This document shows, piece after piece, positions 1 to 4,811 of a stretch of DNA of 6,218 nucleotides. Position 1 is the first letter of the stretch, and the number at the start of each line of letters is the position of its first letter. Origin of the DNA: Anaerobacillus sp. Lineage in GTDB: Bacteria > Bacillota > Bacilli > Bacillales_H > Anaerobacillaceae. A program made the position numbers and the translations under genes. The notes below the pieces were generated by a model. The model worked only from the letters and a program-made list of their open reading frames with translations, searched no databases and was not told the DNA's origin. The stretch covers positions 1 to 6,218 of the forward strand of contig SKOL01000227.1 in the NCBI GenBank assembly GCA_007120055.1, given 5' to 3'.

Positions 1-788
1 CAACCTTTCCACTCTGGTTTTCGCTTTTCTAAAAACGCACACATTCCTTCAGTAGCATCGTTAGAAGATGCATTCATTGACATCACTTGTTTAGTATAAG
101 CGTAGGCATGATTTTGCGGCATTTCAATTTGCTGATAAAAGGCTTGTTTTCCAACTCCGATAGTGTAATGACTAGCTTCGGCAATTTTTTGCGCTAACAC
201 ATTTGTTTCATGTTGTAATTGTTCGTATGGAACAGCTTTATTAATGAGACCTGCTTGAACCGCTTCTTCTGCTGATAATGCTTCACCAGTTAATAGCATT
301 TCCATCGCTTTTTTTCGACCGACCGCTCGGCTTAAGGCCACCATTGGTGTTGAGCAGAACAAACCAATTTTGACTCCTGGTGTGGCGAATTTAGAATCAT
401 CAGCGGCAACCGCTAAGTCACACGTTGCGACTAATTGACATCCGGCAGCAGTTGCAATGCCATGGACTTCGGCAATAACAGGTTGCGGAATTGCTTGAAT
501 CGTTTCCATCATTTTAATACACGTATCAAATAGGTTTTGATAAAATTGCGGCGACTCGTTTTGCATTTCTTTTAAATCATGACCAGCACAAAACGCAGGA
601 CCACTCCCACGAAGAACGACAACTGATATATGTTTGTTTTTTCCGATCGATGTAAAACAATCTGTCAATTCTTCCATATGATGTTGCGAAAGCGCATTTC
701 GTTTGTTCCCGCGATTCATCGTCACATAAGCAATTGCCCCATTCGATTCTAGTAAAATATTTTCGTATTCTCTAGTGTTAGTCTCCAA
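1..788 (-). CDS. Enoyl-CoA hydratase/isomerase (crotonase) family protein, ECHDC3-like, 3' end cut by window edge
   Basis: Reading the minus strand from a TTG at 788 gives 262 residues without a stop to the left edge. The start is chosen because AAGGGGG lies 8 nt upstream. Crotonase landmarks are clear: the first oxyanion-hole loop FCAGHDL (66-72), the second around AAGCQLVATCD (114-124), then FATPGVKIGLFCSTP (134-148) and a C-terminal FLEKRKPEWKG. The wording of these blocks matches the ECHDC3 branch as I remember it rather than FadB or housekeeping hydratases. Family knowledge: crotonases bind acyl-CoA and stabilise an enolate. In true hydratases two glutamates act on water; here the aligned positions are Gln118 (GCQL instead of GCEL) and Gly138 (TPGV instead of QPEI). 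Ordinary 2-enoyl-CoA hydration is therefore doubtful. The 262 residues are close to full family length, and the two bases left at the edge (TG on the minus strand) could begin a TGA stop. The fold is near certain; the substrate is unknown. Confidence 0.9.
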   Translation of the reverse strand, partial: METNTREYENILLESNGAIAYVTMNRGNKRNALSQHHMEELTDCFTSIGKNKHISVVVLRGSGPAFCAGHDLKEMQNESPQFYQNLFDTCIKMMETIQAIPQPVIAEVHGIATAAGCQLVATCDLAVAADDSKFATPGVKIGLFCSTPMVALSRAVGRKKAMEMLLTGEALSAEEAVQAGLINKAVPYEQLQHETNVLAQKIAEASHYTIGVGKQAFYQQIEMPQNHAYAYTKQVMSMNASSNDATEGMCAFLEKRKPEWKG

Positions 789-796
789 GTTTAATA

Positions 797-803
797 CCCC
801 CTT
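797..803 (-). promoter_or_regulatory. Ribosome binding site deciding the TTG start of the crotonase gene
   Basis: The minus strand reads AAGGGGG followed by TATTAAAC and TTG, a spacing of 8 nt. No ATG or GTG with comparable support lies in frame nearby, so the TTG at 788 is preferred. A promoter for this gene must lie between here and the terminator at 889-932, but I could not pick out a convincing -35/-10 pair in 805-888. Confidence 0.7.
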
Positions 804-888
804 GTTTTTATCGGAAAATTCATAATCTTTTAATATCTTATTTCTATGTTAGAAGAGAAATTCCTTTATTATCTGGAAAATTGTTTAG

Positions 889-932
889 AAAAAAATCCGA
901 GCATATTGAACGATTGATTCAATACACTCGGA
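889..932 (-). terminator. Rho-independent terminator of the PD-(D/E)XK nuclease gene
   Basis: A 15-bp stem (896-910 with 918-932) encloses a 7-nt loop. On the minus strand it is followed by seven T (895-889). The two imperfect positions are G-U pairs when read as minus-strand RNA but A-C mismatches on the plus strand, and the plus side lacks a T run, so it works in the minus direction. It starts about 40 nt after the nuclease stop codon and separates that gene from the crotonase gene. Confidence 0.88.
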
Positions 933-972
933 AATAGAAAAAACGGTAAAGATTATATCGAAGAGGGGGAGG

Positions 973-1914
973 TCATCCATCATTCTTTCCACTCAAATCG
1001 CATTTTTCTTTAAAATTACAACTTTTACAGCGGAAGGAGAATGTTTCTACAAAGTGGTCTTCTGAAAGAGGTTTGTTTAGACTACGGTCATGAAGGTATG
1101 TTTGCATTTCGTCGCTACTATTAACGATTAAGTTTTTCGCCTCGATAATGTCTTCTTCGTTTAACGTGTAAGTGACCGTTTTTCCTGATTGTAAATATTC
1201 ATTTCGGATTTCAATGTTTTCTAGCTTGATTTTAAACTTATCCATTAAATATAAGGCATATAACGCCAATTGATCACGGTCACTTCGATTTTCATTACCC
1301 GTTTTCCAATCAACGATCACCCATTTTCCTGATAAGCGATCACGAAAAACAAAGTCAAGGACAACGTATATTTTTATATCGTCGAAATAAAAAGCTTTGA
1401 GTTCTTCAGCTTCTAGAACGTAAAGATTTTCATTCGCTAAAATTTCATTGTAACTTTTGCAATTTAATAGATTGTTAATGCAAACTTCAATTTTCTCTTT
1501 GATCTTATCAATGTCATCTGGATTTAGCTCGTTATCATAGTAGATCTCATGGAGCATATTAAATTTTTTCGGTTTCATCCTCCAGTCATCATAATGTTTT
1601 TTCGAGTCAATAAACGCTTGATTCAGTTCGTTTTTGCACGTTTGTTTTAAATGTTGTTCTGAAAATAACGGCTCACCAGCTAAATGCGCTTTTAATTGAT
1701 CATGAATGATATCGTGAATCGCCTCACCTAATGCGATAGGGAGGTTTTTTATATTTTTCAGACGGTACGTCTGTTTATTTACCTCATCCGACTGAAATAA
1801 CCAGCCATTGTGTGATAAGTAATAGTGGAAATAATACTTTTTCTTACACTCCGTAAACGTTTTATGTCTAGAGTTTGACCAAGAAAACTCTGGATATGGT
1901 TTGATTTCAAACAT
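973..1914 (-). CDS. PD-(D/E)XK (RecB/Cas4-like) nuclease family protein with a predicted 4Fe-4S cluster
   Basis: This 313-residue protein has the order of motifs of the RecB-like/Cas4 branch of the PD-(D/E)XK superfamily. Visible are a His in an early helix (H67 in GEAIHDII), the metal-binding Asp in VVLDFVF (D187), the Asp-x-Lys pair in IVDWKTG (D202, K204) and the downstream Gln-x3-Tyr motif (Q215, Y219 in DQLALYALY). A single N-terminal cysteine (C23, in FTECKKKYY) and a C-terminal CX2CX5C group (C296, C299, C305) match the 'iron staple' of AddB, Cas4 and Dna2, which holds a 4Fe-4S cluster. Known family members cut DNA, often single-stranded ends. It carries no helicase motifs and no signal peptide or membrane segment. 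The ATG at 1914 is preceded by AAAGGGAAG at 7 nt. It has its own terminator downstream, and no cas, addA or helicase gene lies in the window. The fold and cluster are well supported; the cellular role (repair, uptake or defence) is unknown. Confidence 0.88.
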   Translation of the reverse strand: MFEIKPYPEFSWSNSRHKTFTECKKKYYFHYYLSHNGWLFQSDEVNKQTYRLKNIKNLPIALGEAIHDIIHDQLKAHLAGEPLFSEQHLKQTCKNELNQAFIDSKKHYDDWRMKPKKFNMLHEIYYDNELNPDDIDKIKEKIEVCINNLLNCKSYNEILANENLYVLEAEELKAFYFDDIKIYVVLDFVFRDRLSGKWVIVDWKTGNENRSDRDQLALYALYLMDKFKIKLENIEIRNEYLQSGKTVTYTLNEEDIIEAKNLIVNSSDEMQTYLHDRSLNKPLSEDHFVETFSFRCKSCNFKEKCDLSGKNDG

Positions 1915-1940
1915 TAGAACACTTCCCTTTAATACGATGA

Positions 1941-1960
1941 ATTGAGGGTGTCACCTCAAT
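1941..1960 (-). promoter_or_regulatory. Perfect 7-bp dyad in the leader of the nuclease gene
   Basis: ATTGAGG and CCTCAAT form a perfect inverted repeat around a 6-nt centre, 10 nt upstream of the nuclease ribosome binding site (1922-1930). No T run follows on either strand, so it is not a normal terminator. Its place suggests an operator or a leader hairpin. Which of these it is cannot be told from one copy. Confidence 0.4.
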
Positions 1961-2027
1961 AATATAGATCGATACAATTATCTTTTTGTAGATTAGTAAT
2001 ATTTGAAATGCGTACACGTCAGCTATT

Positions 2028-2087
2028 CGAATTTGTCCGCCACAGGTGGACAAATTCGCCAAAAGTCCACGGGCGGTGTCAGACACC
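2028..2087. repeat. REP-like palindromic element overlapping the gntR 3' end
   Basis: It contains a 14-bp stem (2028-2041 with 2045-2058, one G-T pair) closed by a 3-nt loop, an alternative stem GTGGAC/GTCCAC (2046-2051 with 2065-2070), and a perfect palindrome GGTGTC-A-GACACC (2075-2087). It is much richer in GC and symmetry than its surroundings, and no T run follows on either strand, so it is a poor terminator. The palindrome holds the gntR stop codon (2079-2081). I recall similar GTGTC-GACAC palindromes as dispersed repeats in Bacillaceae genomes, but could not check this. The adjacent A run (2088-2093) may belong to the same unit. Confidence 0.55.
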
Positions 2088-2750
2088 AAAAAACGTGTGA
2101 CGCTTTTCTTCTAGGTTCATATAAGTCATGCTCGTTTTCATATGTTGATGAAATAGGAGTTGTAAGCGATCGATATCTTTGTCTTCGAGGGCATCGACAA
2201 TCGCTTCGTGTTCTAAATACCTTTGGCTATTTTCAATATCAACATCGTAAAACACGTCATAGAGCATTAAAAATACATTAATTTGGTTTAATAGCTTATC
2301 AATAAAGTCGATCAAAAATTTATTCTCACTTATTTTTGCTAACTCGAGATGAAATTCTTTATTAATCGCGAGATATTCAAGGATATCTTTATTTTTATAA
2401 GAATCGCGTTCTTTTTTAATTAATTGCATCAAACGTTTAATGTCTTTATCAGTCACATTCACCACCGCGAGTTCAGCCGTCGATTGCTCTAATTTTTTTC
2501 GAGCTTCGTAGGCTTGTTCAATTTCAGCTGTCGTTGGTAGGGTAACGAATGCACCGCGATTCGGATAAATCGTTACAAGTCCTTCTTTTTCAAGTTGTGA
2601 AATCGCATTACGAATGGGTGTACGACTAACATTTAATTTTTCAGCAATCATTTGTTCGACTAATTGTGCACCGGGGGCTATTTGGCGAAACAAAATCGCA
2701 TCTTTTAACGTCTGATATACATGTTGTTTCATCGATTTTTTCGTATTCAT
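2079..2750 (-). CDS. GntR family transcriptional regulator, FCD (FadR-type) domain
   Basis: The 223-residue protein begins with a winged helix-turn-helix (about 8-70; recognition helix around VSRTPIRNAISQLEKEGLV, wing PNRGAFV), followed by an all-helical FCD ligand domain (about 78-210). Such proteins bind DNA as dimers and release it when a small carboxylate-type ligand binds. The metal-site histidines of metal-binding FCD domains are present at H134, H181 and H203 (the last two 22 apart, as in the family), but the usual first ligand, an Asp four residues before the first His, is Asn130. The start at 2750 is preferred over an in-frame ATG at 2789. GAAAGAGAG precedes 2750, whereas the 2789 start has no ribosome binding site and overlaps a possible -10 box. 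The last residues (about TFFGV) are encoded at or inside the repeat at 2028-2087, so the natural C-terminus may have been altered. It lies downstream of yitT in the same direction. The target is unknown; the palindrome at the yitT promoter is a candidate. Confidence 0.92.
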   Translation of the reverse strand: MNTKKSMKQHVYQTLKDAILFRQIAPGAQLVEQMIAEKLNVSRTPIRNAISQLEKEGLVTIYPNRGAFVTLPTTAEIEQAYEARKKLEQSTAELAVVNVTDKDIKRLMQLIKKERDSYKNKDILEYLAINKEFHLELAKISENKFLIDFIDKLLNQINVFLMLYDVFYDVDIENSQRYLEHEAIVDALEDKDIDRLQLLFHQHMKTSMTYMNLEEKRHTFFGV

Positions 2751-2788
2751 CGTAATCTCTCTTTCTTTAAAAAATAGATTTCTCGCCA

Positions 2789-2794
2789 TTTATA
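2789..2794 (-). promoter_or_regulatory. Possible -10 box for gntR
   Basis: The minus strand reads TATAAA about 38 nt upstream of the gntR ATG. No good -35 sits 16-18 nt upstream (the best is CTAGTT-like), so this is weak. A degenerate FadR-type site, TTGTATGAAAA (2800-2810), and the perfect palindrome at 2819-2833 lie just upstream. Confidence 0.3.
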
Positions 2795-2803
2795 CGAATT
2801 TTT

Positions 2804-2854
2804 CATACAAAACTAGCATGACGGTAACCGTCACCATCTAAGATGGAAAAGGCG
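2804..2854 (-). repeat. Direct repeat copy B with two adjacent perfect palindromes
   Basis: This 51-bp stretch matches 2929-2979 at 40 of 51 positions with no gaps; the core 2821-2854 matches at 29 of 34. It contains TGACGGT-A-ACCGTCA (2819-2833) followed at once by CCATCT-A-AGATGG (2834-2846), both perfect. It lies 54-104 nt upstream of the gntR start. As DNA the palindromes could be operators; as minus-strand RNA they form two small hairpins with UUA loops. Confidence 0.75.
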
Positions 2855-2923
2855 AATGATTTCCTTCTCTTCGCTGTGACCTTCTAACGAATCTCAGAGG
2901 CTCGTTCACGAAATCATCCGCCT
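2850..2923 (-). ncRNA. Long hairpin, candidate structured RNA element between yitT and gntR
   Basis: A 14-bp stem (2850-2863 with 2910-2923) encloses 46 nt that can fold further (AACGA with TCGTT, GTGA with TCAC). The one imperfect pair is G-U in minus-strand RNA and A-C in plus-strand RNA, pointing to transcription from the minus strand. Only four T follow the stem (GCCTTTTCC), so it is at best a weak terminator for yitT. It lies between the two direct-repeat copies and ends directly against copy B. I do not recognise it as a known riboswitch or T-box. It could be a yitT 3' end, a gntR leader element, or a small RNA. Confidence 0.4.
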
Positions 2924-2928
2924 CTTTA

Positions 2929-2979
2929 CATACAAACCCCTTAAGACAATAACCGTCACCACCTAAGATGATAAAGGCG
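2929..2979 (-). repeat. Direct repeat copy A, palindromes kept only as RNA pairing
   Basis: This is the second copy of the 51-bp repeat, offset by exactly 125 bp from copy B. Its DNA palindromes are imperfect. Read as minus-strand RNA, though, UCAUC-UUA-GGUGG and GACGG-UUA-UUGUC still fold, using G-U pairs. Like copy B it follows a hairpin that ends in GCCUUU (here AGGC/GCCT at 2975-2978 with 2986-2989), so each unit seems to be hairpin, GCCUUU, small hairpin, small hairpin. The spacer 2751-3006 holds no supported protein gene. Confidence 0.65.
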
Positions 2980-3006
2980 GGCGCTGCCTAACCAACAAAC
3001 CAACTA

Positions 3007-3855
3007 TCAAGCTAATCTTTTGTAACGCTGTCCTAATATTTCATTCATATCATGAACAGTGATAAACGCTTGTTGGTCGATTTCGCTAATAAATCTTTTT
3101 AATTTCACTAAGTCTCTACGACTAATAATCGTTGTAATTACTTCTTTTTTTGTATCCGTAAAAGCGCCTCTCGCATTATGAAGCGTCGCCCCAATTTCTA
3201 ACTCATTAACGATGTACCTTTTAATACTATCACTTTCAGAACTAATAATGACAACTTCTTTCTTTTCATTCACTTGTTTTAATGTGTAGTCAATGACAAG
3301 CGAATTTAACATTACACCAAAGAATGCGTACATACCAATCTCGGGACCAAAAATAAAAACCGAGGATAGAGCAATAAATATATCGGCTAATAATACGGCT
3401 TTACCCATTTCAATGGCAAAATATTTATTTATAATCATCGCAATAATATCTGTTCCGCCTGTAGACGCCCCTTTAGAAAAAACGAGACCGATTCCGACTG
3501 CAGAAATACATTGACCAATGATTAATTGAATTAATAGATCATTACTAATAGGTTCTGACATCGGTACGACCCATTCTAAAAACCAAACGATAAACGATAA
3601 GGCAAAACTAGCATAAATCGTTTTAACTCCAAATTTAAATCCAATAAAAATAAAACCAACAATAAAAAGGATAATATTTACTAAAATCATAAATAGTCCG
3701 ATCGTTAATCCTGGTAATAGTGAGTTTAATATAATCGCTAAACCACTGACACCACCAGTAGCTAAAGTATTTGGTGACAAGAAAAAATGAACGTTAATCG
3801 CTACAAATAACGCTCCTAAGTTTAAAAACATATATGATTTAATCGTTTCCCTCAT
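3007..3855 (-). CDS. YitT family membrane protein (DUF161 repeats plus C-terminal DUF2179)
   Basis: The 282-residue protein has about six hydrophobic segments in its first 190 residues (around 8-26, 36-50, 52-72, 78-97, 107-127, 152-190). It contains the duplicated Gly-rich motif of the family, LATGGVSG (31-38) and GASTGGTD (129-136), which mark the two DUF161 repeats. The soluble C-terminal part (about 198-282) has the DUF2179 pattern, with GATLHNARGAFT (222-233), a DLVKLKRFI helix and DQQAFITVHD (260-269). Bacillus genomes carry several such paralogs; transport has been proposed but the substrate is not established, so I give no symbol. An in-frame ATG exists at 3909, but the predicted transcription start is near 3908. 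The ATG at 3855 also has GAGGT at 7 nt, so translation starts there. It is a single gene with its own promoter. No clear terminator follows, only a weak hairpin (2975-2989) and the structured spacer before gntR. Confidence 0.93.
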   Translation of the reverse strand: MRETIKSYMFLNLGALFVAINVHFFLSPNTLATGGVSGLAIILNSLLPGLTIGLFMILVNIILFIVGFIFIGFKFGVKTIYASFALSFIVWFLEWVVPMSEPISNDLLIQLIIGQCISAVGIGLVFSKGASTGGTDIIAMIINKYFAIEMGKAVLLADIFIALSSVFIFGPEIGMYAFFGVMLNSLVIDYTLKQVNEKKEVVIISSESDSIKRYIVNELEIGATLHNARGAFTDTKKEVITTIISRRDLVKLKRFISEIDQQAFITVHDMNEILGQRYKRLA

Positions 3856-3862
3856 AATTATT

Positions 3863-3867
3863 ACCTC
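3863..3867 (-). promoter_or_regulatory. Ribosome binding site of yitT-family gene
   Basis: GAGGT on the minus strand lies 7 nt before the ATG at 3855. With the promoter position it fixes this start and rules out the longer reading from 3909. It implies a leader of roughly 50 nt. Confidence 0.75.
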
Positions 3868-3896
3868 GCATTTTTTTATGTTCTTTTGTCGTTCGA

Positions 3897-3911
3897 GATT
3901 GTAGTACAATC
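3897..3911 (-). promoter_or_regulatory. Operator-like palindrome over the yitT transcription start
   Basis: GATTGTA-C-TACAATC is a perfect 7-bp inverted repeat beginning 3 nt downstream of the -10 box, so it covers the expected +1. Its core TTGTACTACAA fits TNGTNNNACNA, the operator consensus described for the FadR subfamily of GntR regulators. A bound protein here would block the promoter. The FCD-type regulator encoded at 2079-2750 is the natural candidate (inference). Confidence 0.6.
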
Positions 3912-3914
3912 GGA

Positions 3915-3943
3915 ATTATACTAGTTTCATTTAGGGATGTAAA
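3915..3943 (-). promoter_or_regulatory. Sigma-A promoter of the yitT-family gene
   Basis: On the minus strand TTTACA (3943-3938) and a perfect TATAAT (3920-3915) are separated by 17 nt. This is the best promoter in the window and puts the start of transcription near 3908. Confidence 0.85.
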
Positions 3944-3969
3944 CAAAAAGAATATATAAATTTTAAGCC

Positions 3970-4045
3970 AAAAAAAATGTCAGTTTCCACGTTCAATATA
4001 GAGGATTAATCTCTTCTATAGCTTGTGGTTAACTGACACATTTTT
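3970..4045 (-). terminator. Intrinsic terminator of the SRPBCC gene
   Basis: TGTCAGTT (3978-3985) pairs with AACTGACA (4031-4038), and CCAC (3987-3990) pairs with GTGG (4025-4028) across a small internal loop. The 34-nt apical part can form another stem (TATAGA with TCTATA). On the minus strand eight T follow (3977-3970), about 41 nt after the SRPBCC stop codon. On the plus strand five T follow (4041-4045), so it may act both ways, but no plus-strand gene reads into it. Confidence 0.82.
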
Positions 4046-4086
4046 GATGTCGCTTTATTCTCTTCCATTAAGTTTGTATTAATTGA

Positions 4087-4557
4087 TCAACGTGGAACTC
4101 CTGTATTGCTTTCCTGACAACTATTCTCTAAAATCTTTTTTGCGTTAACGACTGTTTTCTGAAACGTTTTTTCTAGTTTTTTTACAACCAATCCTGATGC
4201 TAATTTTGTAACTCCTCCTTTTTTATCAAAATCAGCCGTGGCTTTACGAGTAAATTTCGTATGACCATTTAGATCTTCATAACTATTTTTGACTTCGTGG
4301 AAAAACGGCTTCTCAGCACGGCAAATGACATGACTATTTTCGACGTATTCAATGACACGCGCTTCGGTTTCCATCTTTTTTCCTAAAGCTTTGTTCGTTA
4401 TTTGGATGACAGAACCTGGCTCTTCATATTTACCAGAAACGACTTTTGCTTCAATGAGCCCTGGCTCCCACTCTGGTCGATTTTCTAGATTTTCTAGATA
4501 ACGAAACACTTCTGCTACTGGCTTTTTAATGATAATACTATACTCAATCGTTTTCAT
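4087..4557 (-). CDS. SRPBCC (START-like) family protein, function unknown
   Basis: The 156-residue protein has the SRPBCC (polyketide cyclase/START-like) pattern. It opens with a beta strand (2-10), then KKPVAEVFRYLENLENRPEWEP (11-32), the typical 'P-x-x-x-V-F-x-Y-L-x-D/N-x-x-x-x-P-x-W' helix segment, and a glycine turn before a strand (PGSVIQI, 47-53). Alternating beta strands follow (about 60-115), and a long C-terminal helix (about 118-146) closes the hydrophobic cavity. Family members bind or transform lipids and other apolar molecules; no catalytic residues can be assigned here. There is no signal peptide or membrane segment, so it is probably cytosolic. The start at 4557 has GAGGTG at 9 nt, and an in-frame TGA directly precedes the ATG, so no longer reading is possible. 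It is transcribed alone, divergent from htpG and ended by the terminator at 3970-4045. I could not identify its promoter. Confidence 0.82.
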   Translation of the reverse strand: MKTIEYSIIIKKPVAEVFRYLENLENRPEWEPGLIEAKVVSGKYEEPGSVIQITNKALGKKMETEARVIEYVENSHVICRAEKPFFHEVKNSYEDLNGHTKFTRKATADFDKKGGVTKLASGLVVKKLEKTFQKTVVNAKKILENSCQESNTGVPR

Positions 4558-4604
4558 TCATCATCACACCTCACCATTGATAATTCTGTCCTTTATGATG
4601 GATA

Positions 4605-4616
4605 TGATGATCATCA
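4605..4616. promoter_or_regulatory. Perfect 12-bp palindrome upstream of the SRPBCC gene
   Basis: TGATGATCATCA is fully self-complementary and lies about 48 nt upstream of the SRPBCC start codon, where a promoter operator would be expected. The surrounding DNA is rich in ATGATG/CATCAT triplets, so chance symmetry is possible. Confidence 0.3.
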
Positions 4617-4635
4617 CCTGTTCATTCCTTAAGAA

Positions 4636-4678
4636 AAAATATCGAAAATATTTAATGAATTTCATCATTCGATATTTT
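4636..4678. repeat. AT-rich 11-bp inverted repeat in the divergent SRPBCC/htpG spacer
   Basis: AAAATATCGAA (4636-4646) and TTCGATATTTT (4668-4678) are perfect arms around 21 nt, which itself contains ATGAA-T-TTCAT (4655-4665). On the minus strand the second arm ends in a short T run, so a weak terminator is possible, but no gene reads into it from either side. It could insulate the two divergent promoters or be a protein site. Confidence 0.45.
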
Positions 4679-4692
4679 CGCCATTAAGTATC

Positions 4693-4741
4693 ATATGTAG
4701 TTGCGTTAAAGCGTTCGCAACCATATATTAGTTGGATATGG
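4693..4741. repeat. Two overlapping inverted repeats upstream of the htpG promoter
   Basis: GTTGCG (4700-4705) pairs with CGCAAC (4716-4721), extended by ATATG/CATAT (4693-4697 with 4722-4726) past a 2-nt bulge. The right arm also forms CCATAT-N9-ATATGG (4721-4726 with 4736-4741). The two structures share 4721-4726, so they exclude each other. They lie 32 nt or more upstream of the htpG -35 box. No T run follows. A regulatory role is only a guess. Confidence 0.35.
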
Positions 4742-4772
4742 CTCAATTTAGGTAATTATGAAATTCACTCTA

Positions 4773-4801
4773 TTGACACGATAAAAAATATATGGTAAAA
4801 A
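4773..4801 (+). promoter_or_regulatory. htpG: Sigma-A-like promoter of htpG
   Basis: A perfect TTGACA -35 (4773-4778) is followed after 17 nt by TAAAAA (4796-4801), a 4-of-6 match to the -10 box. This puts the transcription start near 4808, directly before the CIRCE element, the usual arrangement of HrcA-controlled promoters. Confidence 0.65.
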
Positions 4802-4811
4802 ATTGATAGTG

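Noticed and set aside
955..980. Plus-strand ribosome-binding-like run of purines (AGAGGGGGAGG)
   Set aside because: No start codon followed by an open frame lies downstream on the plus strand; the area is the end of the minus-strand nuclease gene.
973..1914. Cas4 of a CRISPR-Cas system
   Set aside because: The motifs resemble Cas4, but the protein is longer than typical Cas4 and no cas gene or repeat-spacer array is visible in the window.
2028..2058. Terminator of gntR
   Set aside because: The stem is strong but no T run follows on the minus strand, and the single imperfect pair is an A-C mismatch in minus-strand RNA.
1907..2089. Minus-strand open frame of 60 codons between gntR and the nuclease
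   Set aside because: It overlaps both genes' ends and is translated mainly from the palindromic repeat. It has no ribosome binding site.
2003..2281. Plus-strand open frame of 92 codons
   Set aside because: It is antisense to the end of gntR and runs through the REP-like repeat. It has no ribosome binding site and no recognisable domain.
2787..2789. Upstream in-frame ATG as the gntR start
   Set aside because: No ribosome binding site precedes it, and it overlaps a likely -10 box. The added residues are not part of the GntR domain.
2747..2806. Possible 19-residue leader peptide on the minus strand whose TGA overlaps the gntR ATG
   Set aside because: The start/stop overlap is suggestive, but no ribosome binding site precedes it and the best -10 box for gntR lies inside it.
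3293..3514. Plus-strand open frame of 73 codons
   Set aside because: It is a shadow of the well-supported YitT-family gene on the other strand.
3907..3909. Upstream in-frame ATG as the yitT start
   Set aside because: It coincides with the predicted transcription start of a near-perfect promoter, so it could not be translated with a leader.
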